A stretch of DNA of 43,192 nucleotides, taken from contig CAJXXT010000019.1 of the NCBI GenBank assembly GCA_913063495.1, positions 1 through 43,192 of the forward strand. The letters are read 5' to 3'. Numbering within the stretch: the first letter of the stretch is position 1; the number at the start of each line of letters is the position of its first letter. Below, piece by piece: positions 8,616 through 16,692 of this stretch. A program made the position numbers and the translations under genes. Source of the stretch: an uncultured Gammaproteobacteria bacterium. GTDB lineage: Bacteria; Pseudomonadota; Gammaproteobacteria; Pseudomonadales; Ketobacteraceae. Below the pieces are notes generated by a model, which saw only the letters and a list, made by a program, of their open reading frames with translations, did no database searches and had not been told where the DNA came from.

Positions 8616-8658
8616 TAAATTCACCTAGTAAAATGGGTGGTGCTAGATTTTATTGTAA

Positions 8659-8677
8659 GCCCCCTGTTACAGGGGGC
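8659..8677 (-). terminator. Hairpin after the beta-propeller lipoprotein gene
   Basis: Perfect GC-rich inverted repeat GCCCCCTG-TTA-CAGGGGGC located 17 nt past the stop codon of the minus-strand gene ending at 8694. The following bases are only moderately T/A-rich, so it is a good hairpin but an imperfect intrinsic terminator. Confidence 0.6.
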
Positions 8678-8693
8678 ATGTAGTGAGCTCGAA

Positions 8694-10061
8694 TTAGGGT
8701 GTTTCTGATGTTACTTCGGTATTTCGAACCCATTTTTCAATTTGATAATTACGGTTATAGGATGTGCCCGCATCGCTTACGAGGTAAAAGTGGCTATCTT
8801 TGGTTATAAAGGCGTTTGTTAAGTTTCTCGATACAGTATCACTTTCTTGTTGGATTATTAATTCACCATTTTCAGTATTAAATGCGCGAATATATTCATC
8901 GTTAATCAAAGCAACGAGCCCATCATTAGCACTAACGTAGGAGGCCCCTGCTTGGTTAACGACAATGGATTGATGCCATAATTCATTTCCATCTGGTGTG
9001 AGTTTAGTAAGATATAGTTTGTAGGTGACAACCTCACAAAAAGGACAGGGTACGGCGAAATCTTGGCGACTAGATGAATGGGCCAAGTAATAGTTGCCAT
9101 TGGCGTCAACGGTTATTCCTTCTGACTCAACATTCAACTTGTAGTCAGTAGACACCGCTGGCAAGTGGTATTCCCACGCAATGGCTCCGTTGGTGGTAAA
9201 TGCATAAGTGGCCGCTGCCGTAGGGGGGATAAAGGTAGGCGTTACCTGTTTGCTGATAGTGGTGTGCATAACAGCGCGATCGCTTTGATCGATAAACAAC
9301 GTTTGTATCGATGGCATTAAATCTCCGTCACTTGGCACAGAAAATTGCCATTGCTGGTTCCCTTCACTGTCAAACTGCGTTAGTGAGGGGCCGCTGCCCA
9401 AAGCGTAGGCTAGATAACTATTACCCATTGAATCTACCGCAAAATGGGTATCCCAGCAGGTACAATTCTCACGGAATTGTTTGTTCCACAGAATATTCCC
9501 TGTAGCGTCGACCTTGCTTAAACTAAAGTCGACAAAATTGTTGGCACCATCCTGGATATAATTTTTCGTATACACATAGGATTGATCATTATCATCGCGA
9601 CCAACCTTGATCTCTGAGAATGCCTGCTCGTCAAGAGTTGTGCTCCATAGTTCTTCACCAAGGGGTGAATATTTTGCCACAACAGGCTGGCTGTACTTTG
9701 GGTAGTTGTTTTCCAAATGAATTACCCCTCCAGCAACAATATAACCACCTACAGCGCTCTCAATAATCGCGTCATAACCAACGTCTTTTTTTTCATTGGC
9801 TTGCCAGAGAATGTTTCCTTCCAGGTCATAGGCGGTTAACAAGCTCTTCACTTGTTCGTTATCCTTCTGAAGGCCAGCAAAAACCAACTCATTTGAGCTG
9901 TTGAGTATGCTTTCGGTTGAATATGGGGATTCTGTTTCAGGGTTTGTGACTACCCATTCATTTGTGGCGCCTTCTTTATTCTCGCTACCACATGCTGTTA
10001 GTAAAACGCTGAGTAGTACCGAAGTAATTAGCAACGAGTAACGTTTGCTTGGTCGTATCAT
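8694..10061 (-). CDS. Beta-propeller (PQQ-repeat-like) lipoprotein
   Basis: Lipoprotein of 455 aa. The start at 10061 is chosen over an upstream in-frame ATG because AAAGGA precedes it and the signal peptide MIRPSKRYSLLITSVLLSVL then begins at residue 1, with lipobox LTAC and lipidated Cys24. The mature part consists of repeated blades with Trp motifs such as GNILWQ, GEELWST, GNILWNKQF, AIAWEYHL and GNELWHQ alternating with D-x-x-G-N-x-Y-L. These are typical of PQQ-like or SBBP beta-propellers. A role as a surface or periplasmic scaffold is inferred. A perfect palindrome lies about 70-98 nt upstream of the start and may be its operator. Confidence 0.8.
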   Translation of the reverse strand: MIRPSKRYSLLITSVLLSVLLTACGSENKEGATNEWVVTNPETESPYSTESILNSSNELVFAGLQKDNEQVKSLLTAYDLEGNILWQANEKKDVGYDAIIESAVGGYIVAGGVIHLENNYPKYSQPVVAKYSPLGEELWSTTLDEQAFSEIKVGRDDNDQSYVYTKNYIQDGANNFVDFSLSKVDATGNILWNKQFRENCTCWDTHFAVDSMGNSYLAYALGSGPSLTQFDSEGNQQWQFSVPSDGDLMPSIQTLFIDQSDRAVMHTTISKQVTPTFIPPTAAATYAFTTNGAIAWEYHLPAVSTDYKLNVESEGITVDANGNYYLAHSSSRQDFAVPCPFCEVVTYKLYLTKLTPDGNELWHQSIVVNQAGASYVSANDGLVALINDEYIRAFNTENGELIIQQESDTVSRNLTNAFITKDSHFYLVSDAGTSYNRNYQIEKWVRNTEVTSETP

Positions 10062-10131
10062 TATAACAATGTCCTTTGTTTTGATTCCGATTGAGTATGA
10101 ATTATGCGGGCGGGATTCTAGTGGAATCGGC

Positions 10132-10159
10132 ATTAACGAACCATGTTTTGTTCGTTAAT
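10132..10159. promoter_or_regulatory. Perfect 10-bp inverted repeat, candidate operator
   Basis: The arms ATTAACGAAC (10132-10141) and GTTCGTTAAT (10150-10159) match perfectly around an 8-nt spacer. The site lies 71-98 nt upstream of the lipoprotein start and shows no T-run. This favours a protein-binding operator (for example a TetR-type dimer site) over a terminator. The cognate regulator is not identified in the window. Confidence 0.5.
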
Positions 10160-10266
10160 ATTCAAAAAATGTGAAAGCAACCTCTTTAATTGTGCCCCAA
10201 TCAGAATCATTTAGTCCTGGATAATGAAGCAGCTGAACGCAGCCTCAATTCATAACCAATGATGCT

Positions 10267-10476
10267 TCACTTTCGAAGCATCAATTTAACCGCCATGGGC
10301 ATGATCAGGTAGGAAATAATAGGCACGATAATAGCGATGGTAACAACCACATTCAGTAGCTTATTGGCTGGTAGATAAGGTGCGATAAGTTCAGGAATAA
10401 AATACACCAGAGGAACCAGGGCCAAAAAGGTAATAAAGGCCATGATGTGTTTATTGGGTTTTGCCGAGTGGGACAT
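10267..10476 (-). CDS. Small two-TM membrane protein
   Basis: Protein of 69 aa starting MSHSAKPNKHIM. The ATG at 10476 is preferred to upstream alternatives because GCGAGG is seven bases before it. Two hydrophobic helices follow, about residues 11-30 and 36-60, separated by PELIAPYLPANK. No family with known function is recognised. It lies 60 nt downstream of the truncated isochorismatase-family gene on the same strand, so the two were probably one transcription unit controlled by the divergent LysR regulator. Confidence 0.7.
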   Translation of the reverse strand: MSHSAKPNKHIMAFITFLALVPLVYFIPELIAPYLPANKLLNVVVTIAIIVPIISYLIMPMAVKLMLRK

Positions 10477-10536
10477 ATTGATACCTCGCAATGAAAGTTT
10501 ATTGCTCATGACAATGTGCAATAAACGTTATGACAA

Positions 10537-11016
10537 TTACTGATTCTGGCCGTTAGCTTGTAAGAAACTATTGTAGACCCAGCGATAAGACGTATGGTCT
10601 CCCAATACACCACCCAGTTCCATGCCTTTTTTACTGCGCCAATCATCCATGACCTCGGCCAGTACGGAAGCCCAGGTCGCGACTTTGATTCCAGCTTGTG
10701 TCATACGGGCGATTGAGGCTTCGGCTACGGCCTTGTTCCAGGTGCCGGAAGCATCGACGACCGCATAAACATCGTAGCCTTCTGCTACGGCAGAGAGTGC
10801 TGGGAACATCAGGCACACATCGGTAACTACGCCTGCCATGATGATTTTTTTACGCCCTGTGGCTTCAATGGCTTGTTTAAACGCAGGGTTTTTCCAGGCA
10901 TTGATTTCACCGGGGCGTTCGATTACCTTGTCGCCCAGAATCTCCAAGATCTCCGGCATGATGGGGCCGTTCGGACCTTCGGGCATGCTGGCGGTCACTA
11001 CGGTAGGCAAGTTCAC
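10537..11016 (-). pseudogene. 5'-truncated YcaC-like isochorismatase-family hydrolase
   Basis: The remaining 159 aa match the middle and end of YcaC-type cysteine hydrolases: NLPTVVTAS, GPNGPIMPEI, the RPGEINAW segment, AGVVTDVCLMFPAL with the catalytic Cys68, and DASGTW. Family members are about 200 aa and begin with a strand carrying the catalytic Asp (LLLxDxQ-type); here that N-terminal part of about 50 residues is absent. The only start is a GTG directly at NLPTVV, and the frame upstream runs through unrelated codons to a stop 49 nt away. No other frame upstream encodes the missing part. The divergent promoter region is still present, which suggests an internal deletion. Probably inactive as a hydrolase. 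Confidence 0.7.
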
Positions 11017-11141
11017 GGTTGCTCTCCAGTTTTTCGTTTTATCGGGGTTTCGGTTTAGATCTGGCTAATATTTTCATGTCTGACGCTCTCTTATTTGATG
11101 AACTCACGTTGTTCTGTGGTTGATCTGTCGTTGTCTTTTAG

Positions 11142-11195
11142 TTGATAAGTTCATCATAGTCACGAGTGACTGTCTGATATATAGTCACTTATCAA
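11142..11195. promoter_or_regulatory. Divergent operator region with nested palindromes
   Basis: Between the truncated hydrolase gene and the LysR gene are outer arms TTGATAAGT (11142-11150) and ACTTATCAA (11187-11195), perfect reverse complements. Inside is a second palindrome AGTCAC-GA-GTGACT (11158-11171), and AGTCAC recurs at 11183-11188. LysR-type regulators usually bind dyads in such intergenic regions, so this is the likely autoregulatory and activation site. Confidence 0.6.
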
Positions 11196-11265
11196 AAACA
11201 AAATCTCATTTTCAACAACAATGAAAATGCTGGCTTACGACTATCCAGCCGATGGGAGCAAACAC

Positions 11266-12192
11266 ATGCCCTTATTAAACGATTTGAACGATATGATGGT
11301 GTTTCTCGCGGTGGTAGAAGCCGGCAGTTTCACCTTGGCTGCTGAGCGCATAGGTATGCCTAAGGCTAATGTCAGTCGTAAGGTGTCTCGTCTGGAGAAA
11401 CAGCTGGGGGTTACCTTATTGGAACGCTCCACCCGTAAACAACACCTGACAGAAGCCGGTCAGCGCTATTTATCTCACTGTAAACGCATACATGAAGAGG
11501 TCGATCTGGCCGAGGCCTCGGTATCGGAAGTGCTGAATTCTTTAAGCGGCCCTATACGTATTGGTGCTTCGGTGACCATAGGCCAGCAAATTCTCAGGCT
11601 AGCCCTTAGCCAATTTATGCATGACTATGGTGATATCCAGGTGCAATTGAATTTGGTGAATCGCCGTGTGGATCTTATCGAAGAGGGGTTTGATTTGTTG
11701 ATCAGGGTTGGTCAGCTGGAAGATTCTCGCTTGATATGCAAGCGACTTGGATCGGCAAAACGCCGAATTTACGCCAGCCCAGGCTATGTAAAACGCCATG
11801 GCGCTATCGATAGCGTGGCAATGCTTTGTCATTGCAATTTTTTGTTGATGAGCAGCGTACACAGCGATGGTAAGTGTCTGTTGCAGGCAGGGGATGAGCA
11901 ACGGGAGCTCAGCATCACACCTCACCTGTTAGTGGATGATTTCTCCATATTGTATAACGCCGTGCTGGATGGTGTGGGGGTCGCGATTTTGCCTGACTAT
12001 ATGTGTGAGGAGGGAATTAATAACGGAGAGTTGATTAATATCCTGCCCGAATGGGGTATGGCGGATATTGATATATATGCCTTATATCCACAACACAGGG
12101 CTAATATCCCCAAAGTGGCTGCCTTCCTGGATTTTATTGTCGACTTATTTAAGCAGCGCTTGCATCATCATGAGCACTCTGCGCTTCTTTAA
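11266..12192 (+). CDS. LysR-family transcriptional regulator
   Basis: Regulator of 308 aa. The ATG at 11266 is preferred over the one at 11221 because GGGAG lies 8 nt upstream and the LysR helix-turn-helix then begins at the usual distance. The DNA-binding domain is at residues 1-62 (DMMVFLAVVEAGSFTLAAER, then NVSRKVSRLEKQLGVTLLER). The rest is the co-inducer-binding domain, with GPIRIGASVTIGQ and VDDFSILYNAVLDGVGVAILP. It is of the CrgA/AaeR-like single-gene-neighbour type. It is divergent from the truncated isochorismatase-family gene and presumably controlled it. Ligand unknown. Confidence 0.93.
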   Translation: MPLLNDLNDMMVFLAVVEAGSFTLAAERIGMPKANVSRKVSRLEKQLGVTLLERSTRKQHLTEAGQRYLSHCKRIHEEVDLAEASVSEVLNSLSGPIRIGASVTIGQQILRLALSQFMHDYGDIQVQLNLVNRRVDLIEEGFDLLIRVGQLEDSRLICKRLGSAKRRIYASPGYVKRHGAIDSVAMLCHCNFLLMSSVHSDGKCLLQAGDEQRELSITPHLLVDDFSILYNAVLDGVGVAILPDYMCEEGINNGELINILPEWGMADIDIYALYPQHRANIPKVAAFLDFIVDLFKQRLHHHEHSALL

Positions 12193-12550
12193 TAAAGCCA
12201 CCGGCAGAAATGGCAAACCAGGTTTAGTCAATCTCGACAAAAGTGGAACCAACAAAGCAGGCATAAATCAGTTCAACAAGGGTAGTAACCAGCGGGTGAA
12301 AATTCGACAATGCAAATACCTTAACAACATTGTTGAACAAGATCATCAGTGAGTAAAACGGATTACTCGGTCGATGTTAGGATTTAAAAGCTTCCATTCA
12401 GCACAAAGTACACTGGCTGGAGTTGAGCTTGTAGCGGTGCTTTTTACGTCAATTATGAGAATTGCGATGGAATCAAAGTAAGGGGCAGTCGATAAAGAGG
12501 GAGATACGATTGATTTCCTTCTCACTGCTAAGCGAGCCAATCGGAACTAT
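12193..12550. other. Intergenic stretch without a supported gene
   Basis: 358 nt between the convergent ends of the LysR gene and the NRDE gene. Only weak ORFs are present on either strand, including a 40-codon hydrophobic minus-strand ORF at 12224-12346 and a 64-codon minus-strand ORF at 12346-12540. Neither has a clear ribosome site or recognisable domain. No convincing hairpin terminator or mobile-element end was seen. Confidence 0.5.
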
Positions 12551-13357
12551 TTAGTCCTGGGTTTCAATCATCCAGCTATATTTAACCCTATCGGTATGCA
12601 CACCACCGACAGAATAATTCTGCTCTAGAAATGTGATACCTCTACCCTCTGTTATACGCACAATGGTACTGGCTCGAGTACCATAAGCAGGGCTTTTTAT
12701 AAATAACGGGGAGAGCATTTTTTCTAAATTCATTCCAATGCCGGTATTAGGTAAGGACTTATCGTCGGCTTGATTATCGTTTTGAAGCAGCCCAAGTAAC
12801 GTTACTTCAATATCTGCAATCTCATCTGGTTCATCTGGTTCATTACCAGAAGCTTGCTCGATAGCCTCTATCAACCCTTTAACCCCAGTACTTACTTTCG
12901 GCCATTCTGTATTGAGTAAATGATTACTTAATCCATAAACACCAGGTTCAAGTCGCTGCGGTGGTTTATTGCTTCGATTGGAATAATAAAACAATGATTT
13001 TGTATCACCGACTAATAAGTTAAACCCTGCGTATTGCTCATGAACCTCTTCTAGTTGTGCCAGGGAGTCTTCTGGTGTGTCGCTGCCTTTCAAAAAATAA
13101 GCCGCTAGCTGTCCTCGGGATCGCGGGTATTCATCGCTATCGGTGCTACGAAAGTTGGTAACCGCTGCGAACCGACCATCACGCGTAACGCCTAACCATG
13201 TTCCATGCTGTTCAAGGTCTCTTCCTGCCAATAGATTATTCTCGTCGCTCCAAAAGTGTGCTGCTTTGGAGGGGCGTTGATAAAACTCATCACGGTTAGC
13301 CGCAACAATTAGTCTATTGATTGAATCTGGATTCCACGCAAATAGTATCAAACACAT
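12551..13357 (-). CDS. NRDE/TANGO2-family protein
   Basis: Protein of 268 aa in the TANGO2/NRDE family. It begins MCLILFAWNP with Cys2, as in family members, and has the diagnostic Asn-Arg-Asp-Glu motif at residues 21-24 (AANRDEFYQRP). These are followed by LLAGRDLEQHGTWLGVTRDG and GRFAAVTNFR, also conserved. The Ntn-hydrolase-like N-terminus suggests amide chemistry, but biochemical roles remain unsettled; eukaryotic TANGO2 has been linked to heme trafficking and lipid metabolism. It is the last gene of an apparent five-gene minus-strand operon that includes hemL, 47 nt after the preceding gene. Confidence 0.9.
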   Translation of the reverse strand: MCLILFAWNPDSINRLIVAANRDEFYQRPSKAAHFWSDENNLLAGRDLEQHGTWLGVTRDGRFAAVTNFRSTDSDEYPRSRGQLAAYFLKGSDTPEDSLAQLEEVHEQYAGFNLLVGDTKSLFYYSNRSNKPPQRLEPGVYGLSNHLLNTEWPKVSTGVKGLIEAIEQASGNEPDEPDEIADIEVTLLGLLQNDNQADDKSLPNTGIGMNLEKMLSPLFIKSPAYGTRASTIVRITEGRGITFLEQNYSVGGVHTDRVKYSWMIETQD

Positions 13358-13404
13358 AAATCACTCTTGCTTTGCGATTAGGGTTGTTGGATGCGAAGGA
13401 GCCG

Positions 13405-13698
13405 TTAGCTGTGTTCTACATCAAAAAGCTCTTGTGTCTCTCTGCATCGTTTATGAAGATACCAATACAAATCATCGTCAGTTTTGGCATCTTCTAATAT
13501 CCAATCAGTTAAACATTCCAGTGTATAACTTATGGTGAATCCATCTGACCACATCTGGTGAAGTTTTTTGCTGTTTTTTCGGCATTGCTCTTGAGCCACT
13601 GCTTGAGGTAATTTTAAATCGCGCCCTATGCCAACTAAAACTTTTTTTTCAAATACGTGTTTTTCAATAATGTCATTGGAGAATAATGCGTTATACAT
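13405..13698 (-). CDS. Hypothetical protein between hemL and the NRDE gene
   Basis: Soluble 97-aa protein rich in charged residues and Trp/Tyr (LHQMWSDGF, LTDWILEDAKTDDDLYWYLH). No signal peptide or membrane segment is present and no family is recognised. It follows hemL by 52 nt and precedes the NRDE gene by 47 nt on the same strand, so it is very probably translated as part of that operon. The ATG has no strong ribosome site. Function unknown. Confidence 0.65.
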   Translation of the reverse strand: MYNALFSNDIIEKHVFEKKVLVGIGRDLKLPQAVAQEQCRKNSKKLHQMWSDGFTISYTLECLTDWILEDAKTDDDLYWYLHKRCRETQELFDVEHS

Positions 13699-13750
13699 TC
13701 TTAATGGCTTGCCTTGTTAGAAATAAATAGGGGTGTAAGGTATTAGTAGG

Positions 13751-15031
13751 TTATAGCTGAGCAAAAACCTTCTCAACGGCCTCTAGTGTTTTATCGAGTT
13801 CTTCTTGTGTGTGTGCGGCTGAGACAAAACCCGCTTCATAGGCGCTAGGAGCGAGGTAAATACCTTCTTCAAGCATCAAGTGATAAAATTTCTGGAAGCG
13901 TTCAATGTCACATTGTGTGACCTGTTCAAATCGACTAACGGTTTCTTCTTCTGAGAAAAAGAATCCAAACATGCCGCCAATTTGATTGGTAGTTAGTGGG
14001 ATGCCTGCCGTTTTGGCGCGTGTTTTAAATCCATCCATTAGGTACTGTGCTTTTTCTGAGAGCTTGTCATAAAACCCGGGTTCTGTGACAGCATTTAGCA
14101 TGGTTAATCCTGCGGCCATGGCTACTGGATTGCCAGACAGCGTACCGGCTTGATAGACGGGGCCAACAGGGGCGATGTAATCCATGATTTCTTTTTTGCC
14201 ACCAAAGGCACCAACGGGCATGCCGCCACCAATGACTTTTCCTAAGGTAGTGAGGTCAGGTTTTACGTTATAAACACTTTGTACGCCACCTAAAGCAACA
14301 CGAAACCCTGTCATGACTTCATCAAAGATTAATACTGTCCCGTACTCATCACATACGCTACGCAAACCTTCAAGAAAACCTTCTTCTGGAGGAATGCAGT
14401 TCATGTTTCCGGCGACGGGCTCAACAATGATGCACGCAATTTCGTTGCCTGATTCTGCAAAGGCCGCTTTTACTGATTCCAAATTATTAAACGTTAATGT
14501 GACAGTATGCTCCGCGACGCTATCGGGAACGCCTGGTGAGCTAGGTACACCTAACGTGAGTGCACCAGAGCCTGCTTTTACTAACAGTGCGTCGGCATGT
14601 CCGTGATAACAGCCTTCGAACTTTACGATTTTATCGCGGCCAGTGTAACCACGGGCTAAACGAATTGCGGTCATGGTGGCTTCGGTGCCAGAGTTCACCA
14701 TTCGAACCATGTCGATATTATCCATGATGTCGCAAACTTTATCCGCCATATCAATTTCAATGGCGGTGGGTGCACCAAACCCTAAGCTTTTCGCCGCTTG
14801 CTCTTGCACTGCTTTGATGACTCCGGGGTGGCCGTGACCTAAAATCATTGGCCCCCAGGAACCAACATAATCAATGTAACGTTTATCATCTTCATCAATT
14901 AGGAATGGGCCTTCCGCTGCTTTAAAAAATATGGGAGAGCCACCCACACCGTTAAAGGCTCGAACTGGACTGTTAACGCCACCAGGAATATGTTTTTGGG
15001 CGGCAGCAAAAAGGGTTTCAGATCGGGTCAT
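13751..15031 (-). CDS. hemL: Glutamate-1-semialdehyde 2,1-aminomutase
   Basis: PLP-dependent enzyme converting glutamate-1-semialdehyde to 5-aminolevulinate, the C5-pathway precursor of heme. The ATG at 15031 ([20 protein letters not shown]) is the conserved start and gives 426 aa, the usual length; the longer frame would need a TTG start. Visible motifs are [48 protein letters not shown] and the PLP lysine Lys265 in [16 protein letters not shown]. It lies 57 nt after thiE, in the thiD-thiE-hemL order also found in Pseudomonas. Confidence 0.98.
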   Translation of the reverse strand: MTRSETLFAAAQKHIPGGVNSPVRAFNGVGGSPIFFKAAEGPFLIDEDDKRYIDYVGSWGPMILGHGHPGVIKAVQEQAAKSLGFGAPTAIEIDMADKVCDIMDNIDMVRMVNSGTEATMTAIRLARGYTGRDKIVKFEGCYHGHADALLVKAGSGALTLGVPSSPGVPDSVAEHTVTLTFNNLESVKAAFAESGNEIACIIVEPVAGNMNCIPPEEGFLEGLRSVCDEYGTVLIFDEVMTGFRVALGGVQSVYNVKPDLTTLGKVIGGGMPVGAFGGKKEIMDYIAPVGPVYQAGTLSGNPVAMAAGLTMLNAVTEPGFYDKLSEKAQYLMDGFKTRAKTAGIPLTTNQIGGMFGFFFSEEETVSRFEQVTQCDIERFQKFYHLMLEEGIYLAPSAYEAGFVSAAHTQEELDKTLEAVEKVFAQL

Positions 15032-15088
15032 AGTGTGGTTGTCCAAATTGTCAGGTGTCAATATTTAGGAATGTATGTGTGGGTATGC

Positions 15089-15727
15089 TTATGTGTATTG
15101 CTTAAACACATCATAGTAAGCGTTGCAGCGCGACGTAATGTTGCTTGTGATGTTAGCGGGTTTGAAGATGTCTTCAATGACCGCGAGCATAGAGAAGCCT
15201 GCTTCTAGTAACTCGTCTGCTTTGCTTAGCGTTATGCCTCCAATTGCGACGGCTGGCACGTTAAGTTTGGCGAGGCCGCTGCGTATTGTCTGCAAATCAG
15301 CGGCTTCAGCGTTGGGTTTAGTGGTGGAGCTGTAGAAGCGGCCAAAAGCGACATAATTTGCGCCATCGGCAACGGCTTTGTGGGCTAAATCCAATGAGCC
15401 GTGGCAAGTGGCGCCGATAATAACATTGTTGCCGAGTAGCTGGCGAGCACTGTGTATATTTGCGTCAGTCACACCGAGGTGTACGCCATCAGCATTGACC
15501 TCCATGCAAAGCTCAACATCATCATTAATGATAAAAGTGCATTGATACTGTGCACATAAAGCCTTTAACGCCAGGGCTTCTTCTCGTCTTTTTTTTGTGT
15601 CGGTGGTTTTGTCTCGATATTGGAGGACGCTAACCCCTCCTTGCAAGGCGAGCTCTGCGCGCTCAATCAAATAGGGGGAGGGGGTTAGATGATTGTCGGT
15701 AATAGCGTAAAGGCCATGCAGGCGCAT
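15089..15727 (-). CDS. thiE: Thiamine-phosphate synthase
   Basis: Cytosolic TIM-barrel enzyme that joins HMP-diphosphate and thiazole phosphate to give thiamine phosphate. The ATG at 15727 has GGAG about 10 nt upstream; the longer frame would need a TTG start. At 212 aa the length is normal. Motifs include GLYAITD, LQYRDK, the substrate-binding FIINDDVELCMEVNADGVHLG region, GATCHGS, VAFGRFYSSTTKP and VAIGGIT. It lies 93 nt after thiD and 57 nt before hemL. No THI-box riboswitch is visible upstream of it or of thiD. Confidence 0.96.
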   Translation of the reverse strand: MRLHGLYAITDNHLTPSPYLIERAELALQGGVSVLQYRDKTTDTKKRREEALALKALCAQYQCTFIINDDVELCMEVNADGVHLGVTDANIHSARQLLGNNVIIGATCHGSLDLAHKAVADGANYVAFGRFYSSTTKPNAEAADLQTIRSGLAKLNVPAVAIGGITLSKADELLEAGFSMLAVIEDIFKPANITSNITSRCNAYYDVFKQYT

Positions 15728-15764
15728 GAAGGGAGTTCTCCGCAAAGATAGCTTGGTGTCTGGA

Positions 15765-15790
15765 TTGGGTCAAATCGGTTGGGTCAAATC
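15765..15790. repeat. 14-bp-period tandem duplication upstream of thiE
   Basis: TTGGGTCAAATC occurs at 15765-15776 and again at 15779-15790 in the thiD-thiE intercistronic gap. No function is evident. Confidence 0.6.
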
Positions 15791-15820
15791 AGCCAGACAA
15801 TAGCGGCGGATGATACGCGA

Positions 15821-16651
15821 TTAATGCATTTTCTTCCAAGGTTGAGCGAGACCTTGATCGGACCAATAGTAGCGGTTTGGTATCATTTGCCCCATTCCTA
15901 AATGCCTTGCATGTTGAATGGTGTTGTTCGTGTATTGTTGCGCCTCTTTAACGGCTACCTCAACGGGATTGTTATGTGCCATAAACCCTGCAATAGCAGA
16001 GGCTAGCGTACAGCCGGTACCATGAAATTCACCCTCCCGTCTGTCCCAAGATTGTTCACTTAGGCATTGGCGTTGTCCCCATAAACGATTGGTGATTTTG
16101 GGGCTGGGCTCATGACCGCCAGTGATGAGAACATAGCGACAATCATCATCCATTAAGCCTTGAGCGCAGGCGTCCAAAGAGTCGGCATCAGGGTATAGTG
16201 TTCTCGCTTCTATTGAGTTGGGTGTGATTATGGTGCAATAAGGGACTAATAAATGTCGAATAGCGTCGATTAACGCTGCTTCGCTCAGGTTGCCACCCCC
16301 CCCCGCTTTGAGAACTGGGTCTAAGATGACGGGTGTTTGGGGGTAGTCTTGTAAGATGGTGTGGATCGCTTCAACATTTTCAACACTTCCGATCATACCA
16401 ATTTTAAACGCAGCGATAGGCATGTCTTCTAATATTACCCGAGCTTGCTCTATCAATAACGTCGGATCCGACGGGGCAAAGTCTTTTACACTAACACTGT
16501 CTTGGGCGGTTAGCGCGGTAATAATGGGTGTGCAATGGCACCCCAAACTATTGAGTGTTTCAATGTCTGCCTGAATCCCTGCACCGCCGCTAGGATCATG
16601 GCCAGAAAAAGACATGACGATAGGGGGTGTCGTCTGTTCTAATGAAGCCAT
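15821..16651 (-). CDS. thiD: Hydroxymethylpyrimidine (phosphate) kinase
   Basis: Ribokinase-fold enzyme that phosphorylates HMP and HMP-phosphate to supply ThiE. At 276 aa it is a standard single-domain ThiD. Motifs are SGHDPSGGAGIQADIETL at the N-terminus, ALTAQDSVSV, DPVLKAGGGG and the anion-hole GTGCTLASAIAG with catalytic Asp/Cys surroundings. AAGGAG lies just upstream of the ATG, a strong site. It is the first gene of the minus-strand cluster. Its start is 41 nt from the divergent ABC exporter gene, so the two share a very short promoter region. Confidence 0.96.
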   Translation of the reverse strand: MASLEQTTPPIVMSFSGHDPSGGAGIQADIETLNSLGCHCTPIITALTAQDSVSVKDFAPSDPTLLIEQARVILEDMPIAAFKIGMIGSVENVEAIHTILQDYPQTPVILDPVLKAGGGGNLSEAALIDAIRHLLVPYCTIITPNSIEARTLYPDADSLDACAQGLMDDDCRYVLITGGHEPSPKITNRLWGQRQCLSEQSWDRREGEFHGTGCTLASAIAGFMAHNNPVEVAVKEAQQYTNNTIQHARHLGMGQMIPNRYYWSDQGLAQPWKKMH

Positions 16652-16692
16652 TCGAATTACTCCTTTCTTTATTTATATACGTATCATAGCTT

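Noticed and set aside
12224-12346. 40-codon hydrophobic minus-strand ORF, with further open codons past its TAA
   Set aside because: Too short, no ribosome site, no family. Kept only as a note in the intergenic entry.
12346-12540. 64-codon minus-strand ORF
   Set aside because: Low-complexity Ser/Ala composition, no start signal and no recognisable domain.
15746-15820. TPP riboswitch upstream of thiE
   Set aside because: No THI-box cores were seen; the only structure is a 14-bp tandem duplication.
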